Below the pieces are notes generated by a model, which saw nothing but the letters and a program-made list of their open reading frames with translations, did not search any database and was not told the DNA's origin. A stretch of DNA of 64,000 bases, from positions 323,109,294-323,173,293 of the forward strand of contig NC_053037.3 in the NCBI RefSeq assembly GCF_002575655.3. Reading direction: 5' to 3'. Of the stretch, positions 53,458 through 64,000 are shown piece by piece (within the stretch, counting starts at the first letter, position 1; the number at the start of each line of letters is the position of its first letter). The stretch is from Aegilops tauschii subsp. strangulata. Its lineage: Eukaryota > Streptophyta > Magnoliopsida > Poales > Poaceae. The position numbers and the translations under genes are program-made.

Positions 53458-56102
53458 TGTAACATCCCAAATTTTCAATTTGGAATGTTATACATAGGTC
53501 ATTCATGCATATCATATTTTACTGCATTTCGTTCCTCAATCCTTGAAATTCTAAGCAACTCAAGGACCCACGGAGAGAGTTGGGGATTTGACGTTTCTCA
53601 TATTTGAATTTTATCAAATATTGAAACAAGGATCATTTTGGTTTTAATTAATTTTTCTCTCTGAAAATATTTCATATCAAAATATATGAGAGGAGATAAT
53701 ATGAATTCTCCAAAATGAATGAAATATTGGAGGAAAAAATATTAAAATCAAATAAATTATTTTATTTGGATTTTATTACAATTTTATTCGAATTAGGAAA
53801 AATACGCGTTTTTCAAAATTGCACTAGAAGCCCAAATAAATGTTCACTTTGTCCGGCATATCTTTAGAGGACAGGGAAAATTTATTTCGAGATTTTTGGA
53901 GTAGTTTAGTATTTCTTTTCTTCGTTTTTCTGCGGGTCGGAATATTTAAAAAAATAAAAGGGTAACCGACCTAACCGGGCCGTGCCCGACTAGGACACGC
54001 CCAGCCGGCCTTTATCAGCCGCGCCGCCCGAGCCACCCCAGCCCACCGAAGCCCGCGCCGCGCCCAACCCTAACCCTAACCATGCGCCGCCGCCGCCGCT
54101 GCTTTGCGCCCGCGCCACCGTCCCGCCGCCCCGCGACCCCGCAGCCGCTGTTGCCGACCTCGCCGGAGGTAGCGCCGCCGCCGGTTTTCGCAAGAAAAAC
54201 CCTTTTTTTGGTTCGTTCGGTTTTTTTAGAAACCCTACATCCTTTTTTAATAGATCGGTTCGGTTTTCCGCCGGTTTATTTATTTAGCGGACGTTCGTCC
54301 GTATGCTCGTTGTAGCGAACGTTGTTCGCCCTTTAGCCGCAGACAGCGAACGTTCGTTCGTTAGCCTGTTCGTCAGTTTTTCTTTTTCCAGGGTTTTTCA
54401 AGTTTATTTTCGATCGCGATTTCTGCCCTGATTTTCGTTTTAGTTTAACTTTTCGCTCGTTTATCGGAATCAGGCGATTCAATCGCCTAGGTCTTCGTCT
54501 CGAAGCCCTCTTTCTGTTTAGCCAACTTGAACAAGATTTTGGTACTGTAAAATTTGTCTTTAGTCCAGAATAGTAATCGGATCTTGTTTCTTTCGCAGTT
54601 TGAGTTCGTTGCTCCATTTGATTTGATTCTTTTTGCAAACCGGAGTTCTTCAATTGAACTTTCTGGTTAGATCTTCTTATTTGAGATTTACCCGTGCATC
54701 TTTGCTTGATTGCTTATGTATGCTATTGTTTGTTTGTGATAGAATTCCCGGAGTGCGAAGCGTGCTACTACGAGTCTCTAGGATTTGCAGATCGTCAGCA
54801 AGGCAAGTAACACATTGATCATACCCCTTTATTACCCAGTTTTTATGCATTAGTTACAAACCTCACACATTGCATGAGTAGGATCTCTGAACATGTGGGT
54901 TTGGGAAGTAGATGATGAGGTAGAACCTATTACCTGTTTTATTATCAAACCCTTGGTAGTTACTTCTACGTTATGCTTATTGCCATGCTATGCTCATAGA
55001 CATGGATTGGGTTTGAGTGTATCCATGACAGATGTGAGTTTGTTAATTAATGGTTCAACTTAAGGTGGCAACTTTAACACACATCTGGGCGGATTGCTTG
55101 TGGGCACCTAGAGAATCCGGTGTTGTCCTAGGATATCCCGGAGTACCCGTGTGATCATCCTACGGTCCACCACCCAGGCTCAAAGGGATCATAAGATTAT
55201 TCATGCTAGAAACTTACGTGTGCAGCCACAAGCCATTATGGGATCTGGCATAGTTGAGTATGTTGCATGACCTCTTCCAGTGGTAGGCTAGCAGATGTAG
55301 GGGATGTAGGTTGGTACTGTCTACCCGGGGTTAGAGTTAATGCTTCTGAAAGACTGTGTCTCGGTCATCCGTTTCTCAAACACCATGCAGTGCGAGAAAT
55401 CCAACGGAGGAGATCGAGTCTTGTGGGGAAAAGTGCGCAAACCTCTGTAGAGTGTATAAACTAATCATGGTTAGCCGTGTCCCCGGTTATGGACAACTTG
55501 AGTATCTGGTACTTGAATTATTAATGTGATCTCATCACTCTAAATTAACTTGTTGGGTTGTTAATGATTACTTTAATTGGGATTGAGTTGGAGGAACATT
55601 CTCAATGATGTTTCAACCACCATGATAGTTAAATAAAAAAATATTGCTTTGTTGTAGGGAAAAATTGGCTTTCCGCAAAAATATATAACCATCGAGCCTC
55701 CACCAGCCAAATATGCATGTAGTGATAGCATTTATCTATTCATTGCTCTACTGTGTTATATTGCCGGCATATTCCATGTGCTGACCCGTTTTCGGGCTGC
55801 AACGTATCATGTTGCCGACTTTTCAGATGAGGAGTAAGGTGCGCTAGGTCGTTTGTCATGCACTCAGCTATGCCGTTGGAGTTGATGGACTCACTTTATC
55901 TTCCAAGCCTTCCACTGTTATCTTATTTAGATGGCCTTAAGCCATATTTATTGTAGTAAGTTCTCTTCGGAGACTTTCGATGTAATAAGTGTGTGATTGC
56001 TACTCTGTTATAAATCCTTCGAGTACTGTGTGTGTCAGCATTACCGATCCAGGGATGACACTGAAGCACAGAGACTTGACCGTCTGAGGTCGGGTCGCTA
56101 CA
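53458..56102 (+). repeat. 5' LTR of the chromovirus
   Basis: It is 2645 bp. It includes a (CCCTAA)-like telo-box (54064-54079) and clustered GAACGTTC palindromes (54288-54362). At 54011-54018 it reads tttatcag where the 3' LTR reads tttataag, so its TATA box may be damaged. Confidence 0.93.
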
Positions 56103-56105
56103 AGA

Positions 56106-56117
56106 TGGTATCAGAGC
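56106..56117 (+). other. Primer-binding site, initiator tRNA-Met
   Basis: TGGTATCAGAGC lies three bases after the LTR end. Confidence 0.9.
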
Positions 56118-56209
56118 ACACGCTGAATGTAGGACACGACCACTAAAAAAAGCCATAGGTCACTCTTCTCTACTCATTTCTGACTTCTCTCTATTTTCTA
56201 CTCCATAGG

Positions 56210-56953
56210 ATGGCGGACTCGAGGAACAAGTTTGCACAACCGGATGAAGACACACCCTTTGGACGACACTTGAAGGAAGTCACTAGGTACCTGAACATCG
56301 GAATACCAAGCTTCACCGGGACCTACACCGCTACTTTACCAGAAGAGGAGCGCTTGATGATTCGAGTTCAAGTTCCAGGAAGGACATTCACGCCAGTCAC
56401 TGAGTCCATCGAGTTTTCCTTTGATGCCCCAACCTGGAGTCTAGGAAAGAGCATGGCAGCCCACATTGCCATGGGACACATCAGCAAACTTTACCACAAG
56501 GATCTTAAGGATACTATCTACCAGATATGTGGGCGCCGAGATGAGCAATGGGAGATAGTCACCACCAGGAGGGACAGATCCATTGCAGCTTTCATCCAGG
56601 AGTTAAACCAGCACATTTGATGCCAGGAGAACAAGATGTGCACAAGCATGATAGATTTGAAGAAGGCGATGACTAGGATCACCGAGCTAAAAGAGGAACT
56701 CAAGTCTTCACGCGATGGATATGGGTAGGAAATGACGATACTCGTGGAGAAGAATGACAACCTGACAAGGAAGCTAGGAGTTTTCATGGGAGACCCCGCG
56801 CCAGGAGGAGAAGACGACGAGCCCAAGGAGATTCGTGCTGAAGACTACATCAGCATTGACGACACCGACTCCGCCCCTGATGGTAGTGATGATGATTAGG
56901 AAGACGAAGCTGGAGCGGATATCATGGAGTCTTCCACCGATCAAAATTTCTAG
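56210..56953 (+). pseudogene. Extra upstream ORF of the chromovirus
   Basis: The ATG at 56210 starts MADSRNKFAQPDEDTPFGRH. The frame has 247 codons in all but carries stops at 56618-56620, 56726-56728 and 56897-56899. The first 136 residues look globular (ATLPEEERLMIRVQVPGRTF ... SMAAHIAMGHISKLYHKDL). The remainder is a coiled-coil-like and acidic tail. The ORF lies between the primer site and gag. I recognise it as an uncharacterised ORF common in grass Gypsy elements, with no known function. The three stops indicate decay. Confidence 0.7.
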
Positions 56954-57155
56954 ATGACCACCATATGATTAGTAGTATTCCCCCTATATATAGTAGTAGT
57001 CTGAGCACTTTTAACGCTAGTTCTAGAACGATTGTATACCCTTGCTTGATTGATTGAGTGATATGATATGATTGTGTTTGTCTCATGTGCGTATGGGTAG
57101 TGCTTTCTCACTAGACCTCCTTTCTATTCTAATCTCTCCCCTCTAAACCCATCAG

Positions 57156-57930
57156 GTGCCTCCGAGACGTGACACCGGATTTGTTTTCCCACCGGAGATC
57201 ACCCAGTTGATCCAGCAGCAGAATGCCTTGATGCAGATATTAGTCCAGAACCAAGGCAACAACAACAACCCTCCACCACCACCACCAGTTGACAACTTAG
57301 CCCGCTTTCTGAGGTTGCAGCCGTCGATGTTTTCCAGTAGCACCGAGCCCATAGTTGCGAATGACTGGTTACGCAAGATTGGAAGGAGTTGACCACCGCA
57401 GGTTGCACAGATGCTGAGAAGGTGCGTTTTGCCGCACACCAATTGGATGGACCAGCAGCATCATGGTGGGAGAATTACACAGCCACCTTCCCTATAGCCA
57501 ATATCACTTGGGATCAGTTTCAGCAAGCCTTCCGCACAACCCATGTCTCAACTGGAGCTATGAGCATGAAGAAGCGTGAGTTTCGCAACTTGCGCCAAGG
57601 AAATCGTACTGTGGCTCAGTACGTAGATGAGTTTAGTAAGCTATCCCTTATGCCCCTGATGATGTGGCCACAGATGCCGCGAAGCACGAGAAGTTTATGG
57701 AAGGGCTGAATGATGAGATGAGCATGCAGTTGATTGTGGCAACATTTAACAACTACCAAGAGTTGGTAGACAAGGCTCTTATGATGGAAGGGAAGCAGCA
57801 ATAGATTGAGAGCCACAAAAGGAAGTATGTACAAGGAAAGTACAATTTTGGAGCTCAGCAGAAGCCTCGTTTAACCCCGAAATCGGGAGGATATACCCAT
57901 AACCATGGAGGCCATACTCACAATGGAGAT
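57156..57930 (+). pseudogene. Chromovirus gag, frameshifted
   Basis: It begins at GTG (PPRRDTGFVFPPEITQLIQQ), directly after a pyrimidine-rich tract ending cccatcag. That tract would make a plausible splice acceptor. A Pro/Gln/Asn-rich N-terminus leads into the retrotransposon gag domain (WLRKIG ... AHQLDGPAASWWENY ... WDQFQQAF ... FRNLRQGNRTVAQYVDEF). One base appears added near 57388 and another shift occurs near 57645. A TAG lies at 57802-57804. The product would have formed the particle. The zinc knuckle and everything through RNase H are missing beyond ~57930. Confidence 0.75.
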
Positions 57931-59485
57931 AGTTCCTAAAGGTTTTGTTGCAGCATTAGAGGTTCAGTCAACATTATTGGAAAAGATACGAGAAGCTCAG
58001 AAGGAAGACAAAGAAATTGCTGAAATAAAGGGGAAAATGAGCGAAGGAAAAGCCAAGGGTTTTCGTGAGGACGAGCACGACACCTTGTGGTTTGAGGACT
58101 GTGTATATGTGCCCAAGAATGCAGAGATCAGCAAGTTGATACTACAGGAAGCTCATGATTCGCCATACTCGATACACCCCGGAAACACCAAGATGTATTT
58201 GGACTTGAAGGAGTGTTTCTGGTGGACTGGAATGAAGAAGGATATTGCCGAGTATGTAGCGGTATGTGATGTATGTCAGAGAGTGAAGGCAGAACATCAG
58301 AAGCCAGCAGGATTACTGCAGCCTATGCCGATACCCGAATGGAAGTGGGATAAGCTTGGCATGGATTTTATCATCGGATTACCCAGGACCCGATCGGGAT
58401 ATGTTTCTATCTGGGTAGTGGTGGATCGCTTGACCAAAGTAGCCTACTTTATCCCAGTGAAAACCACCTATACCAGTGCAAAGTTGGCCAAGATATACAT
58501 GACCAGGATCGTATGTCTACACGGAGTTCCGAGGACCATCGTATCAGATAGAGGAACACAGTTTACCTCAAAGTTTTGGCACCAACTGCACCAGACCTTG
58601 GGTACCAGGCTGGAGTTCAGTACTGCTTTTCATCCGCAGACAGATGGACAAACCGAGAGAGTCAATCAGATTCTGGAGGACATGTTGAGATCTTGTGCGC
58701 TAGATTATGGATCTAGTTGGGATGACAACTTGCCCTAAGTGGAGTTCTCGTACGAGAACAGCTACCAGGCCAGTTTGAAGATGGCACCATTTGAAGCCCT
58801 GTATGGAAGAACATGCCGAACACCGTTGATGTGGGATGAAGTTGGAGACCTCCAGTTGTTTGGACCGGATTTGATTAAGGAGTCCGAAGAGAAGGTTAAG
58901 CTGATTCGAGATAGACTGAAGGTAGCTCAGTCCAGACAGAAGAGTTATGCAGACTCGAAACACAAAGAGGTAGTCTATGAAATCAGAGATAGAGCATATC
59001 TGCGAGTGTCACCTCTTCGAGTAGTTAAGGGAAAGTTAGCCCCGAGATTTGTAGGACCGTACCGTGTTTTGGAACGCATGGGAGAGGTTGCTTACAAGTT
59101 GGAGTTACCCGAAGGACTGTCAGGAGTTCATGATGTGTTTCACGTTTCCCAGTTGAAGAAGTGCCATGCCGAGATGGCCGATATTCCTCTGAGAGATACA
59201 GTGCCCCTGGAAGCAATACAGTTGGACAGTGATTTGACATATGAGGAGAAACCTGTCAAGATTCTTGAGTTTGCCAGCCGAGTTACTCGCAGCAAGGTTA
59301 TCAAGTTTTGCAAAGTTCAGTGGAGCCACCATACCGAGGATGAAGCCACCTGGAACGAGAGGATGATCTACGCAAAGACCACCCACACCTATTTTCTAGC
59401 CAACCCGAATCTCGAGAATGAGATTCATCTTAAGGGGGGTAGGTTTGTAACATCCCAAATTTTCAATTTGGAATGTTATACATAG
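57931..59485 (+). pseudogene. Chromovirus integrase with chromodomain, one stop
   Basis: After the deletion junction the frame holds a zinc-binding HHCC segment (EAHDSPYSIHPG ... CDVCQR). The D-D-E core follows (GMDFIIGL, VSDRGTQF, GQTERVNQ), then a stop at 58736-58738 where Leu is expected. Next come the GPF/Y-type module (APRFVGPYRVLER ... LPEGLSGVHDVFHVSQLKKC) and a C-terminal chromodomain-like segment (EEKPVKILEFASRV ... KVQWSHHTEDEATWNE). Chromodomains steer integration to chromatin marks. The frame reads through the polypurine tract and ends 13 codons inside the 3' LTR, at 59483-59485. Catalytic residues are present, but the stop and the lost RT make it non-autonomous. Confidence 0.85.
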
Positions 59486-62035
59486 GTCATTCATGCATAT
59501 CATATTTTACTGCATTTCGTTTCTCGCTCCTCGAAATTCTAAGCAACTCAAGGACCCACGGAGAGAGTTGGCGATTTCACGTTTCTCATATTTGAATTTT
59601 ATCAAATATTGAAACAAGGATCATTTTGGTTTTAATTAATTTTTCTCTCCGAAAATATTTCATATCAAAATATATGAGAGGAGATAATATGACTTCTCCA
59701 AAATAAATGAAATATTGGAGGAAAAATATTAAAATCAAATAAATTATTTTATTTGGATTTTATTGCAATTTTATTCGAATTAGGAAAACTACGCGTTTTT
59801 CAAAATTGCATTAGAAGCCCAAATAAATGTTCACTTTGACCGGCATATTTTTAGAGGACGGGGAAAATTTATTTCGGGATTTTTGGAGTCCGCTTAGTAT
59901 TTCTTTTCTTTGTTTTTCTGCGCGTCGGTATTTTTTTAAAAAAAAGGGTAACCGACCTAACCGGGCCGTGCCCGACTAGGACACCGCCCAGCCGGCCTTT
60001 ATAAGCCGCGCCGACCGAGCCGCCCAAGCCCATCGAAGCCCGCGCCGCGCCCAACCCTAAACCTAGCCGCGCGCCGCCGCCGCCCCGCGACCCCGCCGCC
60101 ACCGTTGCCGGTTTTCGCGAGAAAAACCGTTTGTTTTTTTCGGTTCGTTCGGTTTTTTAGAAACCCTAGATCCATTTTTTAATAGATCGGTTCGGTTTTT
60201 TCGTCGGTTTATTTATTTAGCGGACGTTCGTTCGTACGTTCATTTTAACGAACGTTGTTCGCCCGTTAGCCGCAGACAGCGAACGTTCGTGCGTTAGCCT
60301 GTTCGTCAGTTTTTCTTTTCCAGGGTTTTTCGCGATTATTTTCGATCGAGATTTCTGCCCTGATTTTCGTTTGAGTTTAACTTTTCGCTCGTTTATCGGA
60401 ATCAGACGATTCAAGCGCCTAGGGCTTCGTCTCGAAGCCCTCTTTCTGTTTAACCAACTTGAACAAGATTTTGGTACTGTAAAATTTGACTTTAGTCCAG
60501 AATAGTAATCGGATCTTGTTTCTTTCGCAGTTTGAGTTAGTTGCTCCGTTTGATTTGATTCTTTTTGCAAACCGGAGTTCTTCAGTTGAACTTTCTGGTT
60601 AGATCTTCTTATTTGAGATATACTCGTGCATCTTTGCTTGATTGCTTATGTTTGCTATTGTTTGTTTGCGATAGAATTCCCGGAGTGCGAAGCGTGCTAC
60701 TACGAGTCTCTAGGATTTACAGATCGTGAGCAAGGCAAGTAACACATTGATCATACCCCTTTATTACCCAGTTTTTATGCATTAGTTACAATCCTCACAC
60801 ATTGAATGAGTAGGATCTCTGAACATGTGGGTTTGGGAAGTGGATGATGAGGTAGAACTTATTAACTGTTTTATCATCAAACCCTTGGGAGTTACTTCTA
60901 CGTTATGCTTATTGCCATGCTATGCTCATAGACATGGATTGGGTTTGAGTGTATCCATGACAGATGTGAGTTTGTTAATTAATGGTTCAACTTAAGGTGG
61001 CAACTTTAACACACATCTGGGTGGATTGCTTGTGGGCACCTGGAGAATCCAGTGTTGTCCTAGGATATCCCTGAGTACCCGTGTGATCATCCTACGGTCC
61101 GCCACCCAGGCTCAAAGGGATCATAAGATTATTCATGCTAGAAACTTCCGTGTGCAGCCACAAGCCATTATGGGATCTGGCATAGTTGAGTATGTTGCAT
61201 GACCTCTTCCAGTGGTAGGCTAGGAGATGTAGGGAATGTAGGTTGGTACTGTCTACCCGGGGTTAGAGTTAATGCTTCTGAAAGACTGTGTCTCGGTCAT
61301 CCGTTTCTTAAACACCATGCAGTGCGAGAAATCCAACGGAGGAGATCGAGTCTTGTGGGGAAAAGTGCGCAAACCTCTGTAGAGTGTATAAACTAATCAT
61401 GGTTAGCCGTGTCCCCGGTTATGGACAACTTGAGTATCTGGTACTTGAATTATTGATTTGATCTCATCACTCTAAATTAACTTGTTGGGTTGTTAATGAG
61501 TACTTTAATTGGGATTGAGTTGGAGGAACCATCTCAATGATGTTTCAACCACCATGATAGTTAAATAAAAAATATTCCTTTGTTGTAGGAAAAAAAATTA
61601 GCTTTTCACAAAACTATATAACCATAGAGTCTCCACCAGCCAAATATGCATGTAGTGATAGCATTTATCTGTTCATTCCTCTACTGTGTTATATTGCCAG
61701 CATATTCCATGTGCTGACCCATTTTCGGGCTGCAACGTATCATGTTGCAAACTTTTCAGACGAGGAGTAAGGTGCACTAGGTCGTTTGTCATGCACTCAG
61801 CTATGCCATTGGAGTTGATGGACTCACTTTATCTTCCATGCCTTCCGCTGTTATCTTATTTAGATGGCCTTAAGCCATATTTATTGTAATAAGTTCTCTT
61901 TGGAGACATTCGATGTAATAAGTGTGTGATTGCTACTCTGTTATAAATCCTTCGAGTACTGTGTGTGTCAGCATTACCGATCCAGGGATGACACTGAAGC
62001 ACAGAGACTTGACCGTCTGAGGTCGGGTCGCTACA
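59446..62035 (+). repeat. 3' LTR of the chromovirus
   Basis: It is 2590 bp, collinear with 53458-56102, with a TATA-like tttataag at 59998-60005. The two copies differ by scattered substitutions and small indels. Confidence 0.93.
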
Positions 62036-62040
62036 ATAAT

Positions 62041-62143
62041 CCACCATGAACATAAATATCATGAAGCCTATGTTGATTTTGTTTCAACTACATGCGTGAA
62101 CATGTGCCAAGTCAAGTCACTCGAATTGTTCAAAGGAGGATAC
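62041..62143 (-). other. Resumed internal sequence of the second-family Athila-type element
   Basis: Joining 53457 to 62041 across the ataat duplication restores a continuous sequence. It is cut again by the next LTR. Confidence 0.7.
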
Positions 62144-63655
62144 TGATGACCCACAAATATAAGGGATCTATCGTAGTCCTTTCGATAAGTAAGAGTGTCG
62201 AATCCAACGAGGTGCAGAAGGAAATGACAAGCAGTTTTCAGTAAGGTATTCTCTGCAAGCACTGAAATTATAGGTAACAGATAGTTTTGTGATAAGGTAA
62301 TTTGTAACGAGCAACAAGTAACAAAAGTAAATAAAGTGCAGCAAGATGGCCCAATCCTTTTTGTAGCAAAGGACAAGCCTGGACAAACTCTTATATAGAG
62401 AAATGCACTCCCGAGGACACATGGGAATTATTGTCAAGCTAGTTTTCATCACGTTGATATGATTCGCGTTCGATACTTTGATAATTTCATATGTGGGTGG
62501 ACCGGTGCTTGGGTGCTATCCTTACTTGGACAAGCATCCCACTTATGATTAACTCCTATTGCAAGCATCCGCAACTACAAAAGAAGTATTAAGCTAAACC
62601 TAACCATAGCATGAAACATATGGATCCAAATCAACCCCTTACGAAGCAACGCATAAACTAGGGTTTAAGCTTCTGTCACTCTAGCAACCCATCATCTACT
62701 TATTACTTCCCAATGCCTTCCTCTAGGCCCAAATAATGGTGAAGTGTCATGTAGTCGACGTTCACATGACACCACTAGAGGAGAGACAACATACATCTCA
62801 TCAAAATATCGAACAAATACCAAATTCACATGACTACTAATAGCAAGACTTCTCCCATGTCCTCAGGACCAAACGTAACTACTCACAAAGCATATTCATG
62901 TTCATAATCCGAGGAGTATTAATATGCATAATGGATCTGATCATATGATCTTCCACCAAATAAACCAACTGGCATCAACTACAAGGAGTAATCAACACTA
63001 CTAGCAACCTACAGGTACCAATCTCAGACTTAGAGACAAGAATTGGATACAAGAGATGAACTAGGGTTGGAGAGGAGATGGTGCTGGTGAAGATGTTGAT
63101 GGAGATTGGCCACCTCCCGATGAGAGGATCGTTGGTGATGACGATGGCGATGATTTCCCCCTCCCGGAGGGAAGTGTCCTCGGCAGAATAGCTCTGCGAG
63201 AGCCCTAGATTGGTTCCACCTCGTGGCGGCGGAGTCTCGTCCCGAAAGCTTGCGTATGATTTTTTCTCGGACAAAAGACTTCATATAGCAGAAGATGGGT
63301 ACCGGAGGGCCAGCAGGGGGCCCACGAGGCAGGGGGGCGCGCCCAGGGGGTAGGGCGCGCCCCCCACCCTCGTGCCCAGGGTGTGGGTCACCTCTGGTAT
63401 TTTCTTCGCTCAGTATTTTTTATTATTTCCAAAAATAACTTCCGTGGAGTTTCAGGACTTTTGGAGCTGTGCAGAATAGGTCTCTAATATTTGCTCCTTT
63501 TCCAGCCCAGAATTCCAGCTACCGGCATTCTCCCTCTTCATGTAAACCTTGTAAAATAAGAGAGAATAGGCATAAGTATTGTGACATAATGTGTAATAAC
63601 AGCCCATAATGCAATAAATATCAATATAAAAGCATGATGCAAAATGGACGTATCA
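62144..63655 (-). repeat. 3' LTR of the truncated Athila-type element
   Basis: It starts TGATGACCCAC and ends GACGTATCA, 1512 bp. The GC hairpin is at 63316-63392. Confidence 0.92.
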
Positions 63656-64000
63656 ACTCCCCCAAGCTTAGACCTCGCTTGTCCTCAAGCGGAAGCCGAT
63701 AATGAAAAATATGTCCACATGTTTAGAGATAGATTTGTCGATAAAATAAAATACGGGCACGAGGGCATCATGATCATTCTTATAACAGCAACAAATATAG
63801 ATATTGGCATATGATTTCTTATGCTCAAGTAATAATCTATTCACAATGTCAAGTATGAATCACAAACTTCATTGAGAACTAACAAACTATAATCTCGGTC
63901 ATTGAGGCAATTGCAATTTATCATAACATCAGAAAGATTCTATGTAAGAGCTTTTCAGCAAGTCCACATACTCAACTATCATTTAGTCTTTCACAGTTGC
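62144..64000 (-). mobile_element. Athila-type element (first family), truncated by the window edge
   Basis: Its 3' LTR 62144-63655 is collinear with the LTRs of the element at 24365-34373. The polypurine tract and ~340 bp of internal sequence also match 25883-26230. The other end is outside the window; the 5-bp flank to test is gatac (62139-62143). Confidence 0.92.

Larger units (their letters stand above)
53458..62035 (+). mobile_element. Complete chromovirus (Gypsy) with internal deletion, plus strand
   Basis: The LTRs 53458-56102 and 59446-62035 (TGTAACATCCC ... GGTCGCTACA) are flanked by a perfect duplication, ataat (53453-53457 and 62036-62040). The primer site matches tRNA-Met-i (56106-56117), and the polypurine tract is AGGGGGGTAGG (59433-59443). 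Internally there is an extra upstream ORF, gag, and integrase with a chromodomain; protease, RT and RNase H are missing. It is nested in the Athila-type element. Confidence 0.95.

Noticed and set aside
54064..54079. Interstitial telomere repeat
   Set aside because: It has only about two and a half CCCTAA units within an LTR leader; it is better described as a telo-box-like motif.

Overview
The window looks like nuclear DNA of wheat or a very close Triticeae relative. The evidence is the dense nesting of LTR retrotransposons, the recognisable Angela/BARE/WIS-type Copia sequence, several Athila-lineage Gypsy elements, grass MITEs (Stowaway, Tourist/Harbinger, hAT) and long GC-rich LTRs. There are no bacterial-style operons. 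Most open reading frames are transposon proteins or chance frames inside LTRs. Family names are recognition by eye; no database was searched.

Layout. (1) 1-1628 is a minus-strand Copia gag-pol fragment of Angela/BARE type, cut by the 3' LTR (1629-3282) and decayed extra ORF (3812-5734) of another LTR element. That LTR has an unusual array of about 14 dyad motifs directly upstream of its TATA box. (2) 5735-7502 is unassigned GC-rich, then AT-rich, DNA. (3) 7503-22928 is an old element with ~370-bp terminal inverted repeats. It is split by a solo Athila-type LTR (8284-9667), a complete 11.8-kb retrotransposon with 3.8-kb LTRs and a ruined pol (9755-21590, TSD acaca), a hAT MITE and a Harbinger-type MITE. 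(4) 22929-24364 holds a gene-like fragment. (5) 24365-34373 is a complete, nearly intact Athila-lineage Gypsy element on the minus strand (TSD gtcgc, tRNA-Asp primer site). (6) 34374-47014 is the only low-copy, gene-like island. It holds a Stowaway MITE, a TATA-driven coiled-coil gene with one frameshift, a DnaQ/WRN-like 3'-5' exonuclease pseudogene, local duplications, and a head-to-head pair of paralogous short genes (42379-42867 minus, 43825-44211 plus) whose upstream regions carry mirrored minisatellites. (7) 47015-50883 is an internally deleted Angela/BARE-type element. Its 5' leader is cut by an Athila-type element (50884-53457 and 62041-62143). That element is in turn cut by a complete but internally deleted chromovirus on the plus strand (53458-62035, TSD ataat) and by a further Athila-type element that runs off the window at 64000.

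The mobile-element genes do not cooperate as a pathway. Each element carries remnants of its own gag, protease, reverse transcriptase, RNase H and integrase. Only the Athila-type element at 24365-34373 keeps all visible catalytic motifs, interrupted by two single-base frameshifts. The cellular genes of the island are uncharacterised or broken. The most unusual structures are the mirrored gene pair with minisatellite leaders, the dyad array upstream of an LTR TATA box, and a GC-rich inverted repeat that sits upstream of the presumed TATA box in two different Athila-type LTR families and again downstream of pol.
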